DNA of 64,000 nt from Pachypanchax playfairii. Its lineage: Eukaryota > Chordata > Actinopteri > Cyprinodontiformes > Aplocheilidae. Each line of letters starts with the position of its first letter. Position 1 is the first letter of the stretch. This document shows, piece after piece, positions 43,247 to 56,584 of the stretch. The position numbers and the translations under genes are program-made. The notes under the pieces are model-generated. The model did no database searches. It was not told the origin of the DNA and worked only from the letters and a program-made list of their open reading frames with translations. Where the stretch lies: contig SSNP01000093.1 of NCBI GenBank assembly GCA_006937955.1, positions 496,001 through 560,000 of the forward strand, given 5' to 3'.

Positions 43247-46200
43247 CTGAAAAAAAAAAGACAAAGATAGGGTTTTTGGTCAATTTTATGACATCTAGAT
43301 CATACAGATGAATGTATCATTTTAAAATTAGCTCCACTGAGTAAACAGTCCTATCAAGACCTCAGTGCAGCAAGATTGTTGGTACTGGATTACCACATTA
43401 GCACTTTGTATTTTTAGCTTGATTAAATCGTTAATCACCAAATATACATAAACTTTTATAATAATTAAATTCCAAAGCATACAGGATTTGGATATTTTTC
43501 CAAAACCTAATTGAGTTCCTAAATATTCTGCCCATTTAGGCTCTAAGGTTTGATGTCAAGAAGCTAAATTTTCAGCGTACGTACTGCATTTTGTTTGCAT
43601 CTGCTCTGAAACACCGTTTGTCATCACAAACAAACCTCTTCAATTTGCTAAAAAATGTGACCAAGTCTTTAAAGAATGTAATTTAAGAATTTGAATACTC
43701 GTGATGTCCTTTCTTTTTAGTGTCAACTGAGACATTTTCAAATTAAATTTTTAAACAATCATTTATTTACATGCTACTTTAGAGAAGTGCTGATAGAAAG
43801 AATCCAATCAGAGGTGTGCTAACCAAAGTAGAGATTAAAGAGGAACACTAAACTATGACAAAACAGACTTTCATGTCATTTATTTAAAAGAAACGCATTA
43901 TTGTAAATGCAAATTCCCCTCGGTTATTATGACAAAAACAGCCCAGCTACAAAATCAGATGGATTTATTCACATGGAATAAAAAAAACTGTTAATCCCAA
44001 GTAAATCTCAAAATGCCGATAAACTACCGTAAAGTGGTCAGAATCATTGTTTTTGAAATGCTGACCTCAGTCTGTCTGAGTCTTCTGGAACTTAGTGGAA
44101 AAATACCAGAACTCCTCTGGACTTGGAGTATATTTTAGACTGTAATGCACCAGACTGCTGGTGCACCACCTCAGCACTCTTAACCATTACTGCTCTGTGC
44201 TCTCATCAACAAGAATGTCTCTATTTTTCTATGCTGTTTAAAACAATTTCCATAAACCTCATTAAAAAGTCCGAATTTTAAAAGGGGAGGGATGTGAATA
44301 GCAAGACTTCACATTCTTGTGTTATTGCACACTGCGCAGAGCGGAACATCCTCCCCCTCCCAACCAACGGCCTCAATAACCACGCCTGGATTTAATGCAC
44401 AAGCTCAAAATGGTGGTCAGCTCTGCTGCTCGCTCTCAGACTGAGACCTCTGTAGCTAGCTGAAAAGACTGTTAGATATATCAGGTTGCAACACTCCTTT
44501 GGATTGCTGAGACTGAAGAGCCAATAAACGCACAATTTATAGGACAAATCACCAAGCCAAATTTTAAATAAAAAAGATTTAATCTAATTTGTTTTAATCA
44601 TCAAATGTCATTGTACTAGGTGATAAACTTAAAGCTGAATTAAAGTCGTGCACAAAAAAGAAAATTATTGTGCACCTTAAATGAACTGGCTGACATCTAA
44701 GATAGTTTCACAAAAACCATAAACCCAAACGATTACGTACTCCAGCACCAGAAAACACCAGTTAGGCCAAAAGCAACTTTGAGTTTAAACTCTTGTGAAG
44801 TAAAAATAGACCTTTTTTGAACGTGACTTGTTTTATGTAAGGTGTACTAGTTTGCAAAAAAAAAAAAAAAAATCCAAGGCATGAAACTATCATGGAAGTG
44901 CCAGTGACTTAATGGACTGCAGGCAGCACTTGACAGAAAGAGCATAGAAGGCTCTGCACACTACTGTCTGTATTTTTTAAAATGCATTTTAATGTATGTA
45001 AAGTAGCTGAACTCGACTCAGATAACTGATACTCCTTAAAACAAGAGCAAGACAATGAGACGTCACAAAGGAGGATGAACATGTTTGTAGTCTGCTGGCT
45101 GTAGATACGTCCATTCAAAAAACTGACATGGTTACCGGTGCACCCTTTTTTCAGCACCTCATCCTTTGACAACTTTTCACAAAAATACCACTCTCCCTTT
45201 CACATTTTGCAACTTCCTGTTTACTTTAGAATAGAACACATGGTGTCTTCACGGTACCGCCCCTTTTCCTTTCTCTACAGGTACCTCATTGGGCTACAAC
45301 TGTTCATGACAAGTTGCAAATGTAAACGTGTCCAATTTTATTCAAAACATTTGCAAGACATCCCAATTTTCTCAAATAATCTTACTGTCACGTCACTTGT
45401 ATTTTGAACATGTTCAAAAAAATTAGCAAACCAAATGCTCTTATTTTAGTTAAGCAGTTGTCTTGTGAGTCTGGAATTAGCTTAAATCTGTCTCAATTTA
45501 GTTTCCACAAGTCAGAAATGCAAGAGATGAAACAACATTGAGTGGGATTGGCAACCAAATTGAGGAAAAAAAGTGTGAACAAACAGTTGATAACTGAATT
45601 GAGACTAAATTGTGAAAAGAACATCTGCATGACCATTATAATTTGTTTAAAAGAACTACCAAATTATTATTGGTGTCATTTGAATGTTACTTTGAATGGA
45701 TTAGAAAGTGACACAAGTATTCTAGTTTATTTCCAATATTTTGTTCAGTGTGACTCTGTAGAGTTTAGGAATACAAGTACTACACAACGTACTACACAAC
45801 ATTGATGAAGTACTCACTTTATGTACATGCATTTCAAACATTGTCAACCTCTGATGCGTGCTTTTCCGTGTACGTTTGCACATTTAACGTAGAGCAAAAA
45901 TTGGCCTTAAGTCGACGTGACTTTCACCTTCACAACTCTGATGTGCCGACTGGTTTCAACAATACTATGTGGCTGCAGTTGTTAAAAGGGTGTTTTTGCA
46001 TCACTTTTGAACAATGGAAGTAGGCTGACACACTTTGTTTATCTTTCAATATGTCTATGCTCCACACCAAGTCCATGCTACAACCCACCTCAGACTTGGG
46101 TTTCATAGAAACAGATTACCAAGAAGTAACGAGCAATTTCATACACATCCACCATCAGCAAGTATGACAACATTAGAGTCGGAATTTTCAGAACTCTTTC

Positions 46201-49200
46201 TGAAACAGGTCATTCCACAGTCATAAGGTTATCATACCCACAACCCAGTATGCATAATTCTTTCCAAAAAAAAATTAAAAAATCCAATGCCAACAAAGAT
46301 CAAATTAAATGAAAATGAATAACCACCTTGACTGTAGATGTTTTTTTTTCCACACCTGGACAATGTTTCTAATTAAATGTTTCCCCGATTTATATTGACA
46401 GAAAAGTGCACACAGTAAATACTTTATGTTAGTGCATCCAGTGACGCATGTCATCACTGACAAGTTTTAAATAAAAAAGCTTGCTGACATGTTGTATGTT
46501 TCAGTAACTAAAATGTAACAGCAAGGTAGACTAACTAGTTAATGAAAGCTTACAGTAAAGTCTTACCTTTTGATAACTACCTTAGGAAAATAGGATCAAT
46601 TTAACATATATGTTAAGAGAAAAGCAGAGTGGCATGAAAATCATTTAGGCATGCTTATAAAAAGGAATGTCAACCTTTAGCAGAATGTGTGGGACTGGGC
46701 CTTCCATGTATTTGTTGATTGTGGGAGCAGGGAGCTACTGAGATGGCGGCACCAGCACATAAAAGAAAGGAGGAGGGGCTTTTTGTGGGTTAGTCCATGT
46801 TTCTCGTCTCCGGGGTGTGTTCTTTAAACAGGTGTGCAGCCAAAGGAGTTTTTTTTAAGAATATTACTTAAACTCTGTTCAAAGAAAAGCTAGTTTAGTG
46901 CTTTCTGAGCTTTGTACTATTAGGTTCAATTAGGATTTTTATATTTCTAGTACAAGTATACATTTTTAATATACCACAAATTGACAAGTTAAAGCCTGTT
47001 ATTTCTGTTTTAAAGGGCAGAGTGGTGATTATCACTAACCATAGCTAGCAGCGCACAGCAGAGGGAAAGTACATTGCACAGACTGTTGCGTAGCAACACC
47101 CATCCCCCAACACTAGCACACATTGGTTGTCAGTCTAGCAATCTAAAGCCAGCATGGACTAAACCATTCTGACAACAAGCAGGGGGATATGTCTGTCCTT
47201 TATTTGTCTTAAAGAAACATTACAGGCAAAATATGTTTAATGATAAAAAGGGCAAGGACAGTACTGCAGAACACTAGACCATAGTAGTACTGCAGCTCTT
47301 AATTACTGTAAGTTAGGGACTGTCTACTGAAGATGATAAACTGTAATGCAATCTGTTACTTTCCACGTAATGAAATCGATAAAAAATAAAATAACTCTTC
47401 GTAAGATTCACTGGACATGAAAGTGTAAACATAATAGTTTATATGTTAAAGACTATATTTAAACTATCATTTATACATGATCACCTGAGGCCCTGTTTGC
47501 TGTGACCTGAGAATTTTCTGTCACTTACAGAGGCTTCTTTCATGTTAGCCTCAGTCTGGTTCTACCATTCTGGTGAGTTGGCTAGTGTGGATCAAATTAC
47601 AACATGACTAAATGTCTCTTTTAGTTCATAGCTAGAGTCAAGTTAATGGGCCAATTGGAGAACTGTAGAATTAAAACAGGAAATGGACCAAAAAGTTAAA
47701 CTGTCTTTGGTCTATATATTTATCAACTGAAAATCCTTCAAAATCTTAGTTAATACCATTTGGCATTTAGAGAGTCACTCACTGTTAAAAACAAAGATAT
47801 GCTAATAAGGCTGGGGCTTGGAGATCCAAGCTAACTGGAGGTTAAATACATTTTTGCAGCACTTATCAAAGCACCAAAAAGGTCTTAAAATTGTGATTAC
47901 AAAGTAAAAGTAGTGTAAAACGTAGTGTAGAGAAAATTGTTTTACATGATTCAATTCATCTTAAAAAAAAAAAAAAAGTGCCAAATGCTTTAAAACAAAT
48001 GGTTTAAAACAGCACGTTTTACAATGGCAAAGCGTTGCAACATGCACAAGTCAGAGTTTTGCTAACAGCGCAGACCCAGCGTTAAATTTCACAGCTACAA
48101 AACAGTAACGCCAGCAGCCCCCACCCTTTCTTACACAGACAGACTCACACACACAGTCTGCCTTCCTCTGTAACAGCCACCCCTGTTCAAACATGGGTTG
48201 AACCACTCTCCTGAGGGGAGGGAGTGGGGTAAAAAAACAAAAGAGATAAAGAAAACGTAGCAGTATTGTAAAAAAAACTGATGTCACACGTGACTACAAA
48301 AGCTTTATTTTTATTCAACTGCTCTTGTTTCACACAGCATGTAAAATACACCTACTAACTTTTTAAACAAAAGATTTCCAACATGCTTTCTTAAACATAG
48401 TTCATTTGAATCAATGTTTCTTCAAATTTATTTTTATCACTTTTCTAGAGATCAAAGGATCATTTCAGGAGAACCAAGATTATGTTTTCCCCTAATCTAA
48501 AAAATGGCGCCTTTAGCCTTACAGTCTAATGCTAACTGCAGAAAGTAAAAAAAAAAATAGAGCAAAGCTTGACTCAGGCAGTTTCTCTCCGCCCAGCCTC
48601 TCCCACAGCAGGGGAGGGAAATGTTAAACAGACTGAACCATTTCAAGTAAGGGGTGGCTGCTTAGCACGAAGAAGAACAAAGAGAACCTTTAAAAATACA
48701 CAGAAAAACACCTGGTACATTACAGATTCTAGAATTGGTGTTTGAATTAGTGGATTTTGCATCATTTACTGATTTCTCATTGAAGTCTCAGAGTCTCATT
48801 AATTTACTGATGAAAAGTTGGATTTACTGTGTAATTTAATTTGCAACATTCTTACTGTATAATTTAATTTGCAATATTCACATCCTGATTAAAACCACAG
48901 AACAAAAACCAAAAAAACCCGAGCAGTGCACTTAATGCCCATCCCCCACAGCACATTGCTTCCACTGCAGAAACACAAAATGGCCACCAGTGTTACAGCA
49001 AACTGAGCACAAGCGAGAGCGGATCATGTGGCAAACTCCGCCCACAAAAACCCTAATGTTACCTCTCTGTGTGTTATAATGGTCAAGTCTGAAGCCTGGC
49101 TTAGAGTTTGTTGTTGTAAGAGCCAATATACTCTCTGCTCATAAAAACTTAAAGCTTCAGCTGAACACAAATCTAGTTTTTTTGTTTTGTGTTCAACTTT

Positions 49201-51749
49201 GTTGTACAAGTTTAGCTGAATATTTCTGTAGCCTAAAAGTAAATAGCTACATGAGAAAATAATTTTAACTATTTAACTACAGCGATAAATAGTTAAACTA
49301 AAATGTAAAAAACCTAAACTTAGTTTATCAGAACAGAGGCCAAAAGGATGCTGTGGTTTTATTACTAGAAAACTAAAACTTATGAAATATATTATAATGC
49401 TATTTTCTGTCAAGGCTAAAAGCTATGTAAAAAAAAAAAAACCTGTTAGTGAGGGGCAGACCCTGCATTCCAACTATACTGTGCGCACTGTTCCCCTCCC
49501 CCACCCTGCCTGTGTGCATCTGGATTCACTGAAACTCAAAATGGCCACCTGGTCTGCTGTGCGCAGCAACGCTCAGCTTTGTACAGACTCCATATCCTGG
49601 AAATGATCTGAAGTTTCAGTAGGACTACAACAATTCATTAAAAGCTGCCCATGTGAATAATTTTCACAAAGGTGTTTTAGCTAGGTGAAGCTACATTAAA
49701 ATCTGACCTCTTAACATACAAAACCCCTTAAGAAGCTAGCAAATTTTCTTTTATGACCAACACGTCTAAGCTCCATTATACTTAATGTACTGCATTTTCA
49801 AGCTGCTGATGCACTGTTAAGATGTGTTTGCTGCTTTAAATGGGATGAACTGGTATTACAGATTTCTAACACTAAATTGTACCAATCAACCTTGGTATAC
49901 TATAATTTTTTGGTGCCACAGGATCAGTATGACACAGTATTTTATGTGTAATCCCATATAATCGATTTTCCCACAGATAAATCTGTACAATCTGCAATAG
50001 TTTAGCTGCAGTTGGGTAATTGCATGCAAACAGTTACAATCTACAACTTAACTCTCCTTGTTTTATACTTCTCATATGACTCAACAATTTGAACGTGCTG
50101 CTACCTGAAAGGCACCGTGGAGCAAAAACAGAGTTAGTCTAAGAAGCAGCAGATGTTTTTATTTAGTTTTTATCCTTATAAAAATCTTTTTTGTACACCT
50201 ATTTGTACATTTCCCACCTAGTTGGTGATCATTTTCTATTAACCTAGTTGAAAATGTTCAAATGCAACTGTTTTGTTTCTGTTAGAGATGTTATTTGTAA
50301 TGAAAGTAAGCTAATACAAATCAATCTGAAGAGGTAAATGTGCAGATTACACATTGGATACTTTTATTTGATAACATCTGTTTCATGAGATGACTATAGA
50401 AAAATTAATGATAAACTGACAAAAAAGATGGAAAGAACAGTCTAAATAAACAATCTTGCAAACATAATTTCACACTAATTCAACCATGTAAACAAAAAAA
50501 AAAAACTGCTTCTTGGCCAATCATCGCTCAAGTATTGTGCACGTGATTTTTTTTTTGCACCAAAGTGGAGTTCAGCAAGAGCAGGGTAGAAGGAAAAAGG
50601 GAAGAAAAACAGTAGAGGGAGGGGGTGGGTAGAGCCAGGATTTTCCATGTGAATCAAGCAGGAACATTGTGATTATTTTTTAGCTATGCGCTACTGAAGG
50701 AGACTTGTGTCATAGCTAGAAAATAATCCAAAATGGAGACCAGCAAAATCATAACAAAGTTTTGTTGTTAAATAAGGTTAGCACTGGCTTCTTTAGGATA
50801 TAACTGCAAAAACACCTGGTTAATTGCAGTTGCTGTTACATTCACTTGCAGCTCCTCCTTTAAATCTGATGAAACCCTAATAACCTTAGATAATCACTAA
50901 TAAGTCCACAGTTTAGGTCAGAGAACTGAATCTGACTGAAGCTAGCACCACACAGTTAGAGCCTAAGTCCACAGCCAGAAACAGGACGTTGACACCCCTC
51001 CCCCACACCTGCAGTCTGCTCCCCACTGGAGTTTACTGCCAAGCATGGACTACACCATTGCCGCTGTAGGGTATGCTCATCGACGAGCAAGCATCTTATA
51101 GCAATGAATGACTCATCCAAAGCTGTTTAAACAGTCTATGTTCTATCAAGACTTGTTCATAAGGTAGTTACTAAGATTTCAGAGAACAATGTTCTCAGTT
51201 GGTTAGACTTCTCCTAGGCTGATAGATAATCCACCCCAGCCTTGAAATGGTAGTCCTGTCTCCTTGAGCTTTTGAATTTAATTTTAATTATGTCACTGTA
51301 ACAATAACTAACTTAATTCATGTCTAAACATGTCATTTATATTAAGATTGTTACACAAAAATGTTTATGGAAGAAATAATTCAGGAGAATAAGTTCAGCT
51401 GCATTTACCCTGCTCTGCTAAAAACACCCCATGAATCGTTTTTAATAAGAAACTAGTAGCACAGTTAGGACATAGTGACTATCAGTTCAGTTAAAAGCCT
51501 AACCCCCTACCTCCTACCCCACTTCTTATCTGATTTATTGTTTGCAGTGAATGCTACATCACAAAATGGCTGCTGCAGCTGCTGAAGGGACTTCTTCCTT
51601 TTATGGTGGCTACAGAAGACCACGCCCACATAGAGCTCAGTCTTGTTCCTCTAAATCCTGTTTCTATCCTTGTTGTTTCTGTATTATTCCTCACATCTTT
51701 TTGAAGACTAACCTAAATTTTAAAACGGGTAACGAAAATGTATTCTACC
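43247..51749. other. Proximal first intron, largely unique sequence with spaced AAAATGG-type motifs
   Basis: This is mostly AT-rich unique DNA interrupted by GC-richer islands of 100-200 bp. They contain C-rich boxes (CCCCTCCCCCAC-like) and, in many, an AAAATGGC-type word: 44407, 46741 (AGATGGCGGC), 48501, 48976, 49537, 50729 and 51562. No coding exon was seen. The islands may be regulatory modules. Confidence 0.5.
47085..47097. promoter_or_regulatory. X-box-like palindrome GTTGCGTAGCAAC
   Basis: The half-sites GTTGC and GCAAC are separated by 3 bases, resembling the RFX X-box. It sits in one of the GC-richer islands of the first intron. A match to a short consensus only. Confidence 0.3.
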
Positions 51750-52673
51750 TAGGGCTGGGCAGTATGGCAAAATTATTTTATCAAGGTTTTCACTAAATTA
51801 TACTGGTTTTATGGTATTTGACTGTAATTTTTTATACAACCAATGTTACCCACATTATCTTCTAATAACTAAAGAATGACTGCATTAGATTAGCTTTAAA
51901 TAGTCAATTTTACTGTCATATGCACAGTACTGTGTTTTTGTTGCACAGCCTCTTTAAGTTAAGTTGCTAGCAGCCGGCTAACGCAAATGATAGTTGTTTG
52001 GTCCAAGTCTGACATTGTGAAGCTGAAGAAATTCCATACTACAGATGTGGCTCCTCTTAAACCCCACCTCTTGCTCAAAGACTGCTATAGACAGGTACCA
52101 CGGTAGATTTATTAATCTGATCATAAGCACATGGGGGAGAGGAATCATGGAGGCAACAGAGAAGGAAGAGGGCGAAAACAGTTCATTGACTGACACAGAT
52201 GAACCCATAACTGTCAAGTCTCCCGTTTTGGCCGGGAAACTCCCATTATCCCTTTCCCACTGTCCTCACGTATGAGTATTAGCAAATAATGCGGTTTCTT
52301 ATTTCATAAAAAAAAAAAAAGAAACGAAAAAGGCGGCCATACAGTGTAAGAGATTTTACACATCTGACCTGAAAATGTCAGCACAACAAGGTATTTATCT
52401 CATGACTAAAACTCTGACCAAAGAAGAGCAGAGTTTGATCATTAAAACAGAGTAAAACAATCTATTAAAATCTGCGTTCTAAGATTGACATACAAATTCA
52501 TATTATTATTAGTGGTGCTCTGATCGATCGGTTAAGGATAATTTTTGGCTAATCTTCGTGAAAAAGTGTGTGATCGGTGATTGCTGATCACAGCCTCACA
52601 AGTAGCCGACAAGTAGCTACTGATCACCTACATCTCATACTATGCAGCCAGCAGACACTGTGTGCTGAATAGA

Positions 52674-52682
52674 CCCCCCCCC

Positions 52683-52714
<32 letters not shown>
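52674..52714. repeat. (C)n(CA)n microsatellite
   Basis: A run of about 12 C followed by uninterrupted CA dinucleotides. Confidence 0.9.
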
Positions 52715-52717
<3 letters not shown>

Positions 52718-52741
52718 AGCACACGTGTGGCAGCAACAAAC

Positions 52742-52902
52742 ATGTCCACAGAGTGGAACTTTCATAAAGTCCGTGAGAATGATGTAAAGTTTCCATCCTG
52801 CAAAACATGCAGCGGAAAAATACCTTGCGGCTGAAGTAGGTCAAAAGACTTCTACACAACAAATTTGATCCAACATTTAAAGAATAAACACTTGGTGAGT
52901 TT
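52742..52902 (+). pseudogene. BED-type zinc finger remnant of a hAT transposase
   Basis: The frame reads MSTEWNFHKVRENDVKFPSC then KTCSGKIPCG, a TGA stop, then SKDFYTTNLIQHLKNKH. The spacing Cys-x2-Cys ... TTNLIxHLKxKH is the zf-BED pattern that begins hAT transposases and ZBED proteins. An in-frame stop and loss of the rest make it non-functional. The upstream words TGCTCTGATCGATCGG resemble a hAT terminus. Confidence 0.75.
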
Positions 52903-53345
52903 TCGAGGCTCTCGGCAGAGAATGCAGCAACAGTCAGACAGCAGCAAATGCAGCCCATTAGCTTCCATGTTCAAAGTAAGCACACTTTAAGTTCACATTA
53001 AGGTTGCCAACCGTCATATAAAAAACAAAAATGTCCCGTATTCAGAGTAAATATTACGCGTTCCATATTGAGGTGTAAAGGAACGCGATTTTTCTTGTAC
53101 TTCAGCTAGAATGAAAAAAGACAAAGCTAAAGTTATTCTGTGTCTTTATATTGCAGGGGCAGGTCTAGAAAAGTTTTGACAGGGGGCTAGGTTGGGCATT
53201 AACAGGGAAAGGGGGGCACAAATAAAAAGTGTTCTTATTCTCATTTAAAATGTCTAGCTTTTAATAAATTATTATCTGAATCTTACAACCAAAGTGTTCA
53301 TCTGATGTTAAATGTATAGAAATCCATTATCATATATAGTAAATA

Positions 53346-54512
53346 TTAATTCATTCAGTGCCACTGACGTCTACAGACGTCAAACTAAATACGAATGCTC
53401 AGTGCCATAGACGTCTTGATGTCTCTACAGCTGTTACTGGCTTAAATCCCACAAAGCATTCTGGGGCAGCTGCTCGCTGAATTTGAACTAATTACAGGCT
53501 GTATTTAGTCATATGATCCAGGAGGGGGCAGTAGTGCACAATCCCGGTTGGAGTGGAGGGTGGAGCCAGGCACTCAGGACGAGACAGACGGAAGGGATAT
53601 TCAGAGCCTGTGAAGCAGCTGTGATGTGATCTGGTTGTTCAGAGTTATTACAAACTAGTATAGAATTTATGGAATTGAGAAGGTGGTGGAGTTTATTACA
53701 TGGATAAAATCCCTCCAGCGCGACAGTCGGATCTACCGGGAACGAGTATTGTGTCGAAGGTGGCGCAGTTTTTGACCCAGCTCGTCATTTTCGGACTTGT
53801 GATGTCTTCAGCCAGACGTTGAGGTTCTTTTGGTGATTCTAGTGAAGCTGAGGTGGATTTATCCGACCACTATCTCCTGTTAGGATCTTCTAAAATCATC
53901 AGGGAGCAAAATAAAGAACCACTGCATAAAACACATGGTAAGTGTTGATACACAAACAAATGGCCGTTGGGGGGGAAGGGGGGGCGACAAAGTGACTTAG
54001 TCACTCACTCAAGCATGCACATGCACGCACACACACGTACACACACAGTATCTGAATCATAAATCTGCTGCTTTTTTTTCTTATATTTTATACAAATGTT
54101 GAAATTGTCTCTATATGACTCTTTTTAGACATAAAATAAATTATCAAAGTACTTTTTTACTGTTTATGTTTTACTTTCATAGTAATAAAACATAGTTCAG
54201 ATGTTGCATGAATCATTGAAACATGAAATATTTACATCAAAACGCTCTTTATCTCGGCTTTTAGTCCTGAAACGTGTGGATTTTCATAAAAGTTCCTCTT
54301 TTGAACTGCAGATTACTAAATAACAGAAAGAAGTAGAAACATTTTTTTTTTGTTTTTGAAAGAAGAAAGACTAAATTTTGTGCTGATGGTTTCAGAATTC
54401 ACAGTAGTAGGAGAAAATATTCTGTGGGCCTTCAAAATCTGTAAAAATGCTAAATATCTCTGGCACTGAGGGGGATATGAAATCTGAAAGTGGCTGGCAC
54501 TGAATGAGTTAA
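53346..54512. mobile_element. 1167-bp TTAA-flanked element, TTCATTCAGTGCCA termini
   Basis: TTAA at 53346-53349 and 54509-54512 flanks TTCATTCAGTGCCA and, in reverse complement, CTCATTCAGTGCCA. Left-subterminal DNA repeats GACGTCTACAGACGTC. An interior stretch (53800-53940) reads like the acidic N-terminal start of a piggyBac-type ORF followed by a GTAAGT donor, with no catalytic core. It lies inside the hAT-type composite. Confidence 0.75.
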
Positions 54513-55140
54513 TTGTAATATATTTTTTACCCTAGTAATCTATAGTACTTTTCCTTTGGAAAGGTACCATCTGTGAAGTCTGAAATTCTGTCATTAAAAG
54601 ATATTTAATCTAATTATTGTAGGAAAAATAATTGATCTCTGTGAATTTGCTTTACACATGCATTAAATAAAATTTCGCTCGTCAGATACACAGCAAAGCA
54701 CAATCATTTGCAGAACCTGCAAGCAAACAGTTGCAGCGAAGGAATGAAACATGACAAACTTGTTGTGAAATTTTGAAGTATGTTGTCTCAGTCATATCGT
54801 CAGTTATATCATTATCACAAATTTTCAAATACACATCGTGATAAATATTTTTGGCCATACTGCTCTGCCCTACACAAGATACAATTTTTAAAAAACTACA
54901 CCATTAAATGTACTGGTGCTCGAGGCACAACCTCCTTCTAAATGTCAGTAAGACAAAGGAGCTGATAATGGACTACAGCACAAAACAGGAAAGGGACTAT
55001 CAGACCCCTGTAATCAACAAGAGCCCAGTGAAAGAGTGAAGAGCTTCAAATACCTTCGTGATCACATCACAGAGGACCTATGATGGTCCTATCACATTAA
55101 CATAGTGGTGAAAAAGACCCGGCAACGCCTCTACCACCTA

Positions 55141-55458
55141 AAGTTGGATTCATGCTTATGCAAAGGCAAATTTGCTCCCACACAGCGGCGTACTTTTTCA
55201 GAGAGATGTTGAACAAATGATTGTACTTCCTCACTTCTTCTGCGAGACGTTCCTCGATCTGCTCCATGCCGGAAATGATGTTAGGTTGGTTGGCTGACCA
55301 ATCACAGATGTGTGTCATCTGACGCGGCCGTCGGAAAGTTAGAAAATAGAGCGCGACTCCAACCGACCCTCCGAGGCAGTTGGAGAGCCCATACGACATT
55401 GTATCATGGCGGTGCGTGTCTCCGACACGTCGGAGCTGTGTTAGTATGAATCCAGCTT
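55141..55458. mobile_element. 318-bp MITE inserted in the LINE
   Basis: The ends are AAGTTGGATTCATGCTTATG and, in reverse complement, AAGCTGGATTCATACTAA. It splits the LINE frame exactly at CACCT/AGGCTC. Its minus strand has a frame with IEERLAEEVRKYNHLFNISL then KKYAAVWEQ, resembling a MADF/Myb-like accessory ORF of Harbinger elements. That assignment is tentative. Confidence 0.7.
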
Positions 55459-56185
55459 GAGGCTCTTGAGAGACAAAACTGCCCTCCAAGGTGCTCAGAA
55501 ACCTTCACTCCTGCACTATAGAGAGCATCCTAACAGTAAACATTTCAACCTGGTTCGGGAACAGATCAGTTGAGCACATCATCCGCACCAAGCTCTTTGA
55601 CCTGCACTAGATCTACAAGTGGTGCTGGTCCAAGGCCAGGAAGACTGTGAAAGACCTTACCCACCCTAGCAATGGACTGTTCTCTCTGCTGCAGCCAGGA
55701 AAGCATTTCTGCTCCCTGAAGGCCAACATTGAGAGAGGAGGAGCTTCTTCCTGCAGTCAATACGGTCTCTCAACCAGACCATAACTCAGGTCTAAGACCA
55801 TTTCTGCACTTTTTGCACATAAAATGGACACTCTGTACACACTTGTACACTCATGCACAGTTGCACATACCCCGGACACTGCACATTCATACACATTCAT
55901 GGACGTTTACATTTTTGCACATTGCGGATTGAGGTCATTTAGGGTCCATGGATATCCACATGCATGTACTTTTGCACACTTCCTGGACATTACCTTATTT
56001 CCATTAGATTTTTCCACTTGAACTCCCCTTGCGCCTTCTTCTCTTAGTGTAGATTGTACTGTTTTTTTATATCGTTAACTGTCTTTTAAATTATTAACTG
56101 ATTTCAATATTATTTTAGTACTCCTGAGGTCACGGGCAGTCGCCTAAGCATTTCACTGCATAACATACTGTGTATGACTGTGTAT

Positions 56186-56584
56186 CAGGGGTGTGACAAG
56201 ATCTTGTGGCACGAGATCTCGTGAGATTAAATTGTCACAAGAATTCTCGTCTTTGTAAAAAGCTGCTTCGCAATAATGCTCCTTTGTAGGGTCTAGTCTG
56301 CCTGGACTAACAAGAAAAAAAAAAGCAACTGCAGTAGCAGCTGAGAGAACGTACGTTCTCCCTGGTAGCAGCACAGTAACATGGTGCTGGAGAGAGGAAT
56401 CATAGTTGCAGAAGCCCCCACCACATTTAAATCATTTGTGTGGCAGCATTTTGGGAATCGGCTGGACACCCAATGACATATTTTGTCATTTTATTTTTCT
56501 GAAAAGCAATGTCAAATATTATCACGTCTTGTGAACCTGATATCGTGTCTCGTCTCGTGAGCTACGTGTATCGTTACACCCCTA
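56186..56584. mobile_element. 399-bp hAT-type MITE, copy 1 (in LINE tail)
   Basis: The ends are CAGGGGTGTGACAAGATCTT and CGTTACACCCCTA. It separates ..GACTGTGTAT from ..GACAAATAAAG of the LINE tail. The interior TTTAAATCATTTGTGTGGCA GCATTTTGGG encodes FKSFVWQHFG, the start of a BED finger as in hAT transposases. Copy 2 is at 57822-58238. Confidence 0.8.

Larger units (their letters stand above)
51750..54872. mobile_element. Composite hAT-type element, 3.1 kb
   Basis: The left end TAGGGCTGGGCAGTATGGC and the right end, in reverse complement TAGGGCAGAGCAGTATGGCC, are inverted repeats of a common fish hAT-type family. The 8-bp flanks do not match, so the two ends may derive from one old element or from two. 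Inside are a BED-finger remnant, a CA microsatellite and a TTAA element. Confidence 0.5.
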
